37,091 nucleotides of DNA, taken from the NCBI GenBank assembly GCA_018398765.1, contig JAHBMJ010004093.1, positions 15,001 to 52,091 on the forward strand. Reading direction: 5' to 3'. This document shows positions 28,662 through 37,091 of this stretch, piece after piece. Origin of the DNA: Chromera velia (taxonomy: Eukaryota; Sar; Chromeraceae). Below the pieces are notes generated by a model. It made no database searches. It saw only the letters and a list, made by a program, of their open reading frames with translations, and was not told where the DNA came from. The stretch's first letter is position 1; each line of letters begins with the position of its first letter. Both the position numbers and the translations under genes were made by a program.

Positions 28662-28721
28662 GGTCCGCACCGGGCTCTGACTGGAAGCAAGGCGAGGCGT
28701 CGGAGCTGAAGGAAAGGGAAG
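28662..28721 (+). CDS. 60-nt cassette exon, copy 1
   Basis: Bounded by acceptor TTGCAG (ending 28661) and donor GTCAGC (28722). In the frame shared by all three copies it encodes SAPGSDWKQGEASELKERE. Length is a multiple of three, so gain or loss keeps frame. The gene it belongs to is not identified. Confidence 0.45.
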
Positions 28722-28932
28722 GTCAGCACCCCGCAGCTTCAAAATATCTTGTGATGCACCATATCTCTGCCCGCCTGTGTCGGTCGTCCTTTCCGTCTCT
28801 CCGTCGCCCTCCGACGGACCAATGCGTTCCTTCCAGATCCTCGCTCCCCGCCCTGTTGCCCGCATGGACTGACTTCTTGACTGCCCGCCCTTTTCAGACC
28901 CATCCCCTCTTGTCTGACTTTTCTGCCCACAG

Positions 28933-28992
28933 GGTCCGTTCCGTGATCTGAGTGGAGGCGAAGCGAGGCGTCGGAGCTGAAGGAAAGGGAGG
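28933..28992 (+). pseudogene. 60-nt cassette exon, copy 2 (in-frame TGA)
   Basis: Same boundaries as copy 1 (acceptor CCCACAG, donor GTCAGC). In the shared frame it has CCG-TGA-TCT where copy 1 has CCG-GGC-TCT, then EWRRSEASELKERE. Likely a damaged copy, or skipped. Confidence 0.4.
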
Positions 28993-29229
28993 GTCAGCAC
29001 CAATTTCTTGATGCACCGTATGGGTACTCTGTCTGTGTCAGTCGCTCGAACCGTTCGTCTTTTGCGTCTCTTCGTCGGTCTTCCCACCCCTCCGACGGGC
29101 TCCCGTTCGAGGACATTCCTCTCAGAACGTTTCCAGACCCCCGCTCCCTGCCCTTTTGCCCTCATGGACTCCTCTTGACTCCGCGCCCTTTTCAGACCAG
29201 CAACCCTTGCTCGATTTTTCTGCCCGCAG

Positions 29230-29289
29230 GACCCGTACGATGCTCGGAATGGAAGCAAGACGAGGTTTCTGAGCTGAAGAAAAAAGAGG
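29230..29289 (+). CDS. 60-nt cassette exon, copy 3
   Basis: Acceptor GCCCGCAG (ending 29229), donor GTCAGC (29290). It encodes PVRCSEWKQDEVSELKKKE in the shared frame. A shorter related piece (ESRWDRAKLKK then TAG) follows an acceptor at 29588, just before the GAGCGGGAG minisatellite. Confidence 0.45.
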
Positions 29290-29632
29290 GTCAGCGCCCT
29301 GCAGCTTTTTTGTTCTGCTCATCTGTATCGGGGGCTCGTATCCGTCTCTCCAGCACGCTGCTGTTTTCGGGCCCCCGCGCACCTGTCCACAGGCAATGCC
29401 CGTCCGGCCTTTCATGCCTGCTCATCAGACCTTCTGCACTACGGCCATGCTGTTCAGATGCCTTTACTCCCTGCCTCCAGAGGTTCCGCAGCCCCGTTTT
29501 TTTTTTTTTTCGAGGTCGGACCAGGAGCTGTCTTTTGCTCTGTCTGACAAGCTCACACAGGTGGCTCCTGTTGTTTTCTATGTGCAGGTGCGAGAGTCCC
29601 GATGGGATCGAGCAAAGCTGAAGAAGTAGGGT

Positions 29633-29915
29633 GTAAAGCAAGACCGAGGTGTGGAGCAGGAGCGAGGTGTGGAGCGCGACTGGGGTGTAGAGCGGGAGAG
29701 GGGTGTAGAGCAGGAGTGCACTGTAGAGCGGGAGAGGGGTGTAGAGCAGGAGTGCAGTGTAGAGCGGGAGAGCGGTACAGAGCGGGAGAGGAGTGTGGAG
29801 CGGGAGACGGGTGTAGAGCGGGAGAGGGGTGTAGAGCAGGAGTGCAGTGTAGAGCGGGAGAGCGGTACAGGGCGGGAGAGGAGTGTGGAGCGGGAGAGGA
29901 GTGGACCAGGGCGAG
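29633..29915 (+). repeat. GAGCGGGAG / GTGTAGAG minisatellite (15-30 bp units)
   Basis: About 18 imperfect 15-bp units of the form GTGTAGAGCGGGAGA, with a 30 bp and a longer higher-order period. One plus frame encodes VERERGVEQE-type repeats without stops, but stop-free frames also exist on the other strand. No gene is claimed. Confidence 0.8.
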
Positions 29916-30213
29916 AGCGGAGATACAACGCGTCGACGGGACCTCAACAGGTCTGTCGTCGTACTAATTCGCTGGTGCTTCTACGGACTGGAGCCCGCTT
30001 TTCTCGATGCTTCCGCGAGGTATCAGAGCTCGCAGAGATTCTTCTTCCTCTCTGTGCTTCGTCCCTGTGCACGGTTGTTGCAGGCAGCTTGCAGTCGCAC
30101 CTCTGGGAAGGACAATCGGAGTGCAAGGGAGTGCGGGTTTCTCTCCAACAAGAAGATGACACGTCGGCAGGTTCGCTTTTCAGTTCGGGTTTTTCAGGAT
30201 GACCGATCGAATG

Positions 30214-30340
30214 CGCGAAAAAAGATGCAGAGTACACCAAGGCTCTTTAGCTTTCGCAGTCTGGCCGAATTGACGCGCAAAAAAGGACGTGCCGTACACC
30301 AAGGTTCTTTAGCTTTGGCAGTCTCGCCGAGCAGACCCGC
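30214..30340. repeat. Two tandem ~62 bp repeats
   Basis: Each unit runs GCGC-(A)6-, GTACACCAAGG, TTCTTTAGCTTT(C/G)GCAG, TC-x-GGCCGA or TCGCCGAG. A third partial copy is at about 30368 (GGTTCTTCAGCTT). Confidence 0.6.
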
Positions 30341-30569
30341 GATGGAAAACGAAAGAGAGTAGAGCAGGGTTCTTCAGCTTCCAATCGCACAGATCTCTGG
30401 TGTCGGGTCCCGCTCTTCTTCGCTTTTTCCTCTCTCCAGGTGTCTGCTCGTTTTTGCCCCGCCCCTCTCCGTCCGTTTGCGTTCTTTCTGGCTGTCTCCG
30501 TGCTCATGCCTTCTAACTGTCTCCTTGCCCTTCCGTGCGCCCGCAGTCGTCGGGAACCCCAGGGGACCG

Positions 30570-33500
30570 ATGTCTCACAGCCCTCCTGAAGGTGGCGGTC
30601 CCGGCCGAAGGCATTCCGGGGGTGCCGGGGGGTGCTGGAGAGGAGTCGAGCCTGCAGGCCATGCACAGGCCCTGGGACCAGGTACGTCGCGGTCAGCGGG
30701 CGTCCTTTGCGTTATCTGGCTTCGCTGCACCCACTCTCTAGTCTCGGCCTGACGAGAATCTTTCTGGCTCTTTGACTGCATTCCATCTCTTGTTTTGCCT
30801 GCCTGCAGGGCTCGAGCAGCTTCTGGGTGGGCGTGATGGCTGTGCCGCGAACCTGGCATTGGATCTGCAGAACGCGGTGAGTCGGCGGCCTCTGTTCTGC
30901 TTCCTGTGTGGACCTGCGCTATCGATTTGCACCCTGTGCTTCTTTCTCTTCTGCGCAGCACTTCCGCGACGGTGTGCGAGGAGGAGAGCCTTTTGAGGAC
31001 ACCAGCGTTGTCGCAGGTCGGTTTTGCGTTGGTTCGGTCGGCCGTTGTCGAGCGTCCAGGTAGACGTCCGTTTGCCTCCGCGGTCTGATCGATCCTCGGC
31101 ATCCCGCGCGTTTTGTTGACCACTTTCCGGCTCTCTACCTCCCCTGCTTGTCTCCCTCCCCATTTTGCCTGCATCCCGTCGTTGCTGACTGCGTGCGTGG
31201 TGCAGAGTGGGCGCTGTCGAAGAAGACGAAGAACCGGCTCGCCCACGCGTACAACGGGAACAGTACGGCACAAGTACAGGCCGTCTGCGGAAACTGCGAG
31301 AGGCAGCTCTTGACAGACGGTACTTATCGGTACGGTCAGCAGCCCTGCTCGGGTGAAGGCGGACGGCATGACTATCAGCCCGTCAGCAGCTCCGCAGCTG
31401 CAAGCGGCTCCGGTCAGTGGACCCACGAAGCTCACGGCTCTCCCTTCCCCCGTTTTTCTACCCTCATCTCGCCCCAAAATTTCTCCAGCATACATTCCTC
31501 CCCGCCATCTCTTTAAGTCGACTTTTTTTCCCGCGTGCGTGCGTGTGTCCGTGCGTGACCATCAGCTACCTCTGTGGCGGAGGTCCGCACGAGGGGGGTC
31601 AATGACGGTTCGAGGGCGGAGGGATGGCTTCAAATCCGTATGCGTGCGTGCGTGCGTGCGTGCGTGCATGTGCCTGGTCTACCAGATTGAAGTACGCGTG
31701 CGCGTCCGGCCGGGTCGGTGCATCATGGATTGATGGTCGCGGAAGTCAGCTAGACGGGAGCGGGCCGAACGAAAATTTCTCCAGCATGCTGTAGACTGAC
31801 GTGCCTTGAGGGTGTCTGCGGGCCTTCCCCTTCTTTTCTTTGCCGGAACGAAAATTTCCGCAGCATACGTTTGGTGTCTCCAGATTGATCGAATTGCTGT
31901 TGGTCCTACGGTGTTCGGTGCATGCTCGTTCACGTGTGTGCGTGGCTGAAGGTTGATTGCGTCGTTCCGCTTGGCTGGTCGGACTGGATCCTCGTGTGTG
32001 TCTGGGTGGCTGAAGGTCGATCGCGTCCGTCTGGCTCGTCGGATTGTGTCTGGTGTGCCTGAAGATCGACTGCGGCCGAACGAAAATTTCTCCATGATAC
32101 GTTCGAGATCTCCATTTCTTTAGCTTGACGAGAGCTGTGTGTGATCGAATGGCTGTTGGTCCGAGACCTCCGGGTGTTTGGTGCATAGGCGTGTGTGTCT
32201 GGTGCTCGTTCACGTGTGTGACTCAGGGTCGACTGCGTCGTTCCGACACTCGTTCCGCTTGGCTGGTCGGATTGGATCTTCGCGTGTGTCGTTCACCTGC
32301 GTGCATGGCTGAAGGTCGATTGCGTCCGTGATTTCTCTCTTCCGACACCTGGCTGGTAACATAGATTAGTCACCGCCATATCTCTGGATCGTTTTTTTCG
32401 CGTGCGTGCGTTCCACCGTAATTGCCGCTACAGGTTCTGGAAAGGCGGGGCGATCCGTCAGCAAGAAGAGCTGGAAACCGCCCAGCCCGAAGGACATTGC
32501 AAACGTTCGTTTAGTTCCAAACATTGAGAAAGAGGCACCGGAGACGTTCGTTGGGGCTTCAGGCTGGCTGCCTGACAAGCTCGAGTGGGTGAAGAAGCGA
32601 CTAGAGCAAGGGGACGATGTTGACCCCTCCGGACCGCGCGTTAGTCTAGGTGTCCTTTCGCGGTTTGCCCGTGGAGGGAAGACACGAGCCCTCATTGAGC
32701 TGGGTAAAAAGCTTCAGAAAGAGATCCCGGATTGTCTGGTAATCTTCATATCCCTCAACGACAAGACGAAGTACGAGAGTGGGTCGAGCGGATTGTCGGG
32801 AGTGGGAGAAGTCGTGATGCGAATTGCTTGGGTCCTCGACGGCTGCTGGAAGGACAGAGAGAAGAAGCAGGACATGTTCACCAAGTTCTGCAAAGAGCAG
32901 ACGTGGAAAAAGGAATCGTTTGAGAAGTGGTTGGGGTCTCGAAAAGTGATTCTCCTTGTGGATGAGCTCAACCAGCTCCCATTGTCCGCGATGGGGGAAG
33001 TAGGGTCAGATGACAACTTGCCGAGCTTTTTGTCGAAGAACTTCATTGCGTCAAAAGGGAGGGCTCTGGTTTTCACGACCCACGTTGCCTCTACAGCGTC
33101 GACTTTTACCAGACTGCTGACTGCGACAGAACAGGGGAGCAACAGGGAGTGTATATTTCTCGGTCTTCCTTTGATCGAGAACTTCAAAGAGGACACAACG
33201 GCGTTAGGGAAGTTTTGGAACGCCTCAAAAATTCTCTATTACGGTCGTTCTCCCGGCCTCGTAGTGACTCCCGAGGAGGAAGTCGACATGAAGTTCTATA
33301 GGAGATTCAACGCGCTAAAGGGGAAAGAGCGTCAGAAGGCGTTGAGGGCAGTCATTGAGACAGCTTTGAAAGGCGGGAGAACGGAGGAGATCGGAAGTCT
33401 TGAGGGGCTGGCGGATGTCAGGGTCACCTCAAATCGGTCAACCTCTCTCCTTTGGCCGCCATGTTACCTCTCACAAGTGGTGAAGAAAATTGAGGGACTC

Positions 33501-34354
33501 GAGAGGGCAGCTAACCTTCTCGACATGCTGCGTGATGGGCAAACCAACGATGGAAAAGCGTGGGAGGGGGTGGTTGCTGCGGCCATCGCAATGCGGCTCT
33601 GGTTGAGCAGAGGAACTGACCTTCTTCCGGCTCTTAAGAGAACAGAGATTGGTTGTATTATCGATGACGATGCACAATCTACGACTGTCGCCGACGTCTT
33701 GAACCGCCATGCGTCGTCATTGAAAAGTACCGATCGGGTGACAAGTACGCATCTCATCGTTTCGTGGCACGATCAGTTTGTTGGAGTAGATGTTCTGCTT
33801 GTGAAAGAGGGGTGCCAGAGAAGAGAGGTTTGGGGTTACCAGTGCAAGCAGGGAGAAAGAGCTCCAGAAAGCCATCCGCCCGAGGGCCTGAACAAGGCCA
33901 TCTGGCTGCAAGCATGTGCACGGCAGGAGACCACGTTCTCACAAGGGTGGGAGATTCCGAGTGAAAAGCGGATCGAGGAGCTTCTGAGCGTTTCCTTGTC
34001 CGAAGTCGCGCCTCAATACTGGCGTGCCCTGGTTCAGTCCAAGCCGCCTTCTGCGGCTGCAGTCGGCTCCTCTGCCGCGGCAGGGGCCAATTCAGGCAGT
34101 GGAGGGGGGGGGAAGGGGAAGCGCAAGAAAGGAGAGCTAGGGGACGCTGCTGCCTCGGCCTCGTCTTCGGCAGGGGCCAATTCAGGCGGTGGAGGGGGGG
34201 GGAAGGGGAAGCGCAAGAAAGGAGAGCCAGGGGACGCTGCTGCCTCGGCCTCGTCTTCGGCAGGGGACGTTTCTCTCACTGTTGGAGGGGGAGGGGGGGA
34301 CCGGAAGCGTCAGCTTGAACATGGAGGCGACGACGCTGACACGATGACTCAAGG
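30570..34354 (+). CDS. Crinkler/RHS-type NTPase with PD-(D/E)xK nuclease domain, five exons
   Basis: Exons 30570-30681, 30809-30876, 30959-31016, 31206-31412 and 32434-34354 have GT-AG borders and join in phase from ATG 30570. The first four encode about 148 residues (Gly-rich start, LEQLLGGRDGCAANLALDLQ, WALSKKTKNRLAHAYNG, CGNC). The long exon has an atypical Walker A, RFARGGKT (about residues 225-232, nt 32661), Walker B VILLVDELNQL (nt 32946) and a VFTTH sensor-like strand (nt 33069). The nuclease core follows: GKAWEG helix Glu (nt 33564), GVDVLL Asp (nt 33789), YQCKQ with Gln-x-Lys (nt 33840-33848). NTPase plus restriction-type nuclease without a separate DNA-binding domain is typical of Crinkler/RHS effectors and retrotransposon-hotspot proteins. 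A Ser/Ala/Lys-rich tail with a 90 bp duplication ends it. After 34354 a donor GTCAGT is followed by an acceptor at 34530 or 34536; unspliced, the frame stops at 34745. The C-terminus is therefore open. Confidence 0.75.
31413..32433 (+). repeat. Large intron with repeated AACGAAAATTTC motifs and a ~270 bp duplication
   Basis: This is the intron between exons 4 and 5 of the preceding gene. The word GAACGAAAATTTC, usually followed by TCCAGCAT or CGCAGCATACG, occurs at about 31768, 31845 and 32080, with a partial form at 31477. Two longer units (about 31870-32090 and 32140-32330) share GCTGTTGGTCC, GTTCACGTGTGTG, TCGTTCCGCTTGGCTGGTCGG and GCTGAAGGTCGATTGCGTC-type blocks. A (TGCG)n run is at 31643-31668. 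Confidence 0.65.
34080..34268 (+). repeat. 90 bp coding tandem duplication
   Basis: Two nearly identical 90-bp units (34080-34169, 34170-34259) encode AGANSG(S/G)GGGGKGKRKKGE and GDAAASASSS, with a short start of a third. Three substitutions separate them, so the duplication is recent. The lysine-rich KGKRKKGE could act as a nuclear localisation signal present twice. Confidence 0.85.
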
Positions 34355-34890
34355 GTCAGTCTCACTGTTTCTCTATCTGTCTGCCTGCCGTCCGTCCGTG
34401 TCGTGCGAGCTCTCTTCGCTCCCAACCGCTAGGTGTCGATCTGACACTGCGGCTTTTTACCTGTCAAAACTTCCCGCGATGTTCGCGCCGCCCCACGGCA
34501 CCTGTCTCATGTGCACCTGCTGGGCTGCAGGGAAGGGAAAAGCGGTGCAGACGGACGACATTGAATGCTCCGGCAACAAACAGACCTCGGAAGGATCGGG
34601 GGGGGGGCGGGAGACATTCTTCGTCGGAGCCAGAGAAAAAAGCGGGAAAGAAGACGTCCGCGAGGAGTGCACCGGCACCCTTCGGAGAAGGGAAGAAAGG
34701 AAAGCCAAGGGCGGGGGTGGGGAACGCAAGTCAGGCAAAATCTAGAGGGAGGGGGAAATGAAACGAACTTTTTCACGAGAGGGTGCCGCGGTAAAGCGCT
34801 GTAGAGGTGTAGCTTTGAGACTGAAGACTTTTGCGATCTGCTAGGCGTACAAGAAGACACGCGCTGCGGTAAAACTTCCGTCATTTAGAA

Positions 34891-35229
34891 ATGAATAAAA
34901 GACGAAACATGGGGACATTGGGGAGTGACCAACGAATCCTCCCCCCGCTCGTCCGAGCGCTTATCGCCGACTTCCTAGGCCACCAGTACCCGAGTAGCAG
35001 TCTAGTAGTCCCTTTTCACCTTGTCCCGTTCGTATCTGCTAGCACGCGAGTGATCGAAGCTTCGATAAGCCTGCTAGATGCGCTAGACGAAAGTTTATCA
35101 GATGATGTCTTGGTAGACCTAGTGGAGCCTTTTCCTAGTACGGCAGTAGAACGTGGTCTCCAAGCTACGCGCATTTTATATTGTGTGCAAACCCTAGTAC
35201 ACGTAGGTAGATGTAGTGACCAGATTTGA
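34891..35229 (+). CDS. Small orphan ORF, 112 residues
   Basis: ATG 34891 to TGA 35227-35229. The sequence is balanced and helical (ILPPLVRALIADFLGHQYP, then RVIEASISLLDALDESLSDD, then TAVERGLQATRILYCVQTLV), better than expected by chance. Codon use is more AT-rich than in the neighbouring gene. No domain recognised. A (GATTT)n tract starts at the stop codon. Confidence 0.4.
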   Translation: MNKRRNMGTLGSDQRILPPLVRALIADFLGHQYPSSSLVVPFHLVPFVSASTRVIEASISLLDALDESLSDDVLVDLVEPFPSTAVERGLQATRILYCVQTLVHVGRCSDQI

Positions 35230-35335
35230 TTTGATTTGATTTGAAGTAGGGTTTAACATCAAATTAAATCTTAGGCCTAAGAAACTTTAGCATAATATAG
35301 CCTACCAAATCCTATCAAATCTACTTCAAATCTGA
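35222..35335. repeat. (GATTT)n tract and inverted repeat
   Basis: Four GATTT units at 35223-35243 end in GATTTGAAGTAG (35238-35249), which pairs with CTACTTCAAATC at 35321-35332. Confidence 0.6.
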
Positions 35336-36288
35336 CCCTTTGACCTCAAATCTTCGAGGTCAATCCGTCATCCAGTCTCTCAAATGAGTCTTCGCACTTT
35401 TTTGTGTGCAAAAAAAAAATAACTGATCATAAAATTTTTTTTTTATCGGTTTCATATGAATATCTAGCATGAATATGAACGTCCAAAAGCTTTTCCAAAT
35501 ACCTGCTCAGTGAAAAAAAGGTCATCCAGTCTATTTTCCAGACATTCAAGTTTTGATTGAGGGTTTGAAGTGGTTTTTTATTGTCCTGTGGCAGTTTTTA
35601 CGCTTCTTTCTTTGCCAGGCTTGGGTCCTTCTTGGGTCCCCCCTTATCAAACCGATCAAGGATATCACTATAAATGAGTATATATATTTTCTGTCACGAT
35701 TTATTTCGTATTATCTCTGATGATTGAGGGTAATGGTGATTGAGGGTTTTGTTTTGAGGATAATTGAGGAATTTGTTATGTAAGTCGCGTCCCCATATAT
35801 GAGGATCGAGCGGATCTAGCCTATACATAGTCAGTATAATATCATATGATTGTCTCCAAGTACAGATTCATCGGTTTTAGCCTTACTGGGCCCCGAGGCG
35901 GCATAGTGCATGCATGGATTGCATATGCGCGCGCCGATTCATGCATACATGCAAGCATATGCAAAGCCGATTATTAATATAATTGCCACGAGACGCTTAA
36001 TTGATTTCGGGGCGCCGCCAGCAACCATATACAGTGGTTACCACTGGTTGTGGCAGTGGCACAACCGGACCTAGCTGTGGAAATATACGTTAGCCTGGAA
36101 ATACTTTTATTGTGAACCAGTCTGCATCGGTGACCAAAGCGAGCTTCTCCCTGGCAGATTGGAAGTCGTGTCGCTCGAAGCTCCTGTTGCCAACTGTTGC
36201 TTTGTGTTGCTTTGAAGCGGGTCTGCTTTTCTGGCCTAGTAGACGGCTTGTTTCCTCCCTCCGTCTTTCCCTCTTCAAGAAGTTATCG
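35336..36288. other. Intergenic region upstream of the ABC transporter gene
   Basis: AT-rich, with A and T homopolymers, GATTGAGG repeats near 35718-35770 and a GCATGCATGG/GCATATGC cluster near 35908-35960. No gene. The sequence after about 36100 is probably the 5' leader of the next gene; its frame is open upstream of the ATG, but from a GTG and with poor quality. Confidence 0.4.
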
Positions 36289-36810
36289 ATGGCATCTCCT
36301 CAACAGGTCCAGCCTGAAGAGATGGCAGGCGCCTTGCCTCTCACAGGAGAGGCGAGGGCTCTGACCGCTCAAGCGCGCGCTTCGACCATTCAAAGCAAAG
36401 CCAGCCCCAGCAGGGGGGGACCCCAGAGGCAGGCTTCTCTGTTGGACGGGGAGTTCAATGAAGTGCAATTCGACGACTGCAAATTCAAAGTGAAGGTTAA
36501 GGGGGAAGAGAAACAGATCCTCAAGGGAGTTTCCGGAGTTGTGTATGGAGGCGAGGTCTTGGCAATCCTTGGCCCTTCAGGAGCCGGCAAGACCACCCTT
36601 CTTTCTCTCCTGACCCTCGACAAGGTCGGAGGGATTCCGAATGGAGAGATCACCCTGAACGACCAGGTGATGACCTCACAGCTGTTCAGAACGGACTGCG
36701 CCTACATGCCCCAGCACGACCACCTGCCTGCCTTCCTCTCCTGCAGAGAGGCACTGCAGTACACAGTGGACCTCTGCAGTGACGCAAAGCCGGAAGCAAA
36801 CAGGAAGAAG
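36289..36810 (+). CDS. ABCG-type (White/PDR half-size) ABC transporter, first coding exon (partial)
   Basis: From ATG 36289 the exon gives 174 residues. A Gly/Ala/Gln-rich leader (about 1-55) is followed by the start of an ABCG nucleotide-binding domain: FNEVQFDDCKFKVKV, QILKGVSGVVYGGEVLAILG, Walker A GPSGAGKTT (residues 95-103), NGEITLN, and the Q-loop YMPQHD (Gln 142), then SCREALQYTVDL. In ABCG proteins this domain precedes six membrane helices; the family exports lipids and other hydrophobic compounds using ATP. The exon ends at AAG followed by donor GTGGGC (36811). The signature motif, Walker B and membrane part lie beyond the window. The family call is firm; the substrate cannot be told. 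Confidence 0.9.
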
Positions 36811-37091
36811 GTGGGCGGGCGGGCAGGCAGATGCAAGTGAGGGAGCGGTATGTGCTGTTTGAGTCTGATGGAGGGCATGGAGCATGCGGTGCAGATATTC
36901 AGACGAAGATGCCGTATCCAGAAGAAAAAGCAGGCGGGACGCCTCTCCAGCAGTTTGGAAAGACAAGCGGTCAAAGAGATACCTGCAAAGTGTTGATCTA
37001 GTCTGAGTAATATCAATGAGAATGATTTTGTCTGCGGCTGAAGAACAACGTTTCAAATCGCCCGCCCCCCCTTCTCTCTCTCTCTCTCTCT
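36811..37091 (+). other. First part of intron 1 of the ABCG gene
   Basis: It starts GTGGGCGGGCGGGCAGG and ends in (CT)n at the window edge. The frame runs only ten more codons past the donor to TGA 36838. Minus-strand frames here are shadows. Confidence 0.65.

Noticed and set aside
28102-28951. Several long ORFs on both strands over the C-rich array
   Set aside because: Five of six frames are open across a repeat whose unit length is a multiple of three; no domain seen.
32700-33200. Minus-strand ORF opposite the NTPase domain
   Set aside because: Shadow of the conserved plus-strand P-loop domain.
1-37091. tRNA or rRNA genes
   Set aside because: I looked for B-box-like GGTTCGA words and rRNA-like blocks by eye and found none with a plausible cloverleaf; a covariance-model scan was not possible here.

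Overview
This is a eukaryotic nuclear window of mixed base composition. It has GT-AG introns with pyrimidine-rich acceptors (often ending TGCATGCAG or CTGCAG), long simple repeats and many mobile elements. A free-living alga of the chromerid type (Chromera velia would fit) is my best guess from intron style, microsatellites and gene types. That is inference; nothing in the window fixes the species.

Layout. 1-426 is the last exon of a gene entering from the left, ending in a C-terminal membrane segment. 427-8900 is gene-poor. It holds two 3' ends of a LINE with a telomere-like (TAATCC)n tail, one with part of its ORF; a tandem repeat of about 210 bp units; and a decayed MYND-finger gene on the minus strand. 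8981-11751 holds exon-like coding pieces of one or two unrecognised genes, interrupted by in-frame TGA codons and followed by a TGAG satellite.

12810-25445 is the core of the window, a set of transposons nested four deep. A 388 bp terminal-inverted-repeat (TIR) element (called E1 here) is present twice. The second E1 copy was split at a TA by a 1.7 kb TIR element (E2). E2 was split by a 9.2 kb retroelement with 110 bp terminal direct repeats and an 8 bp target duplication. That retroelement was itself split by a 1.57 kb TIR element (E3). The 9.2 kb element carries a GIY-YIG-like endonuclease, a CxC linker and then a reverse transcriptase, the permuted order known from N-terminal-endonuclease Penelope-like elements (Chlamys/Naiad type). 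It is broken by stops, frameshifts and E3. Differences between repeat copies, and many disabling changes, fit CpA/TpG to TpA transitions, as in RIP-like or methylation-driven mutation.

25446-30400 is another repeat-rich stretch: an inverted-repeat-bounded block with a 33 bp coding minisatellite, C-rich and G-rich tandem arrays, and three tandem copies of a 60-nt exon. 30570 to about 34.5 kb is the best intact gene of the window. Its five exons join in phase and encode an NTPase followed by a PD-(D/E)xK-type nuclease core, the architecture of Crinkler/RHS-type proteins. After a small orphan ORF (34891-35229) and about 1 kb without genes, the first coding exon of an ABCG-type ABC transporter (36289-36810) runs to the right edge.

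The three cellular genes best supported (tail-anchored protein, Crinkler/RHS-type protein, ABCG transporter) show no functional link. The middle of the window is a graveyard of mobile elements.
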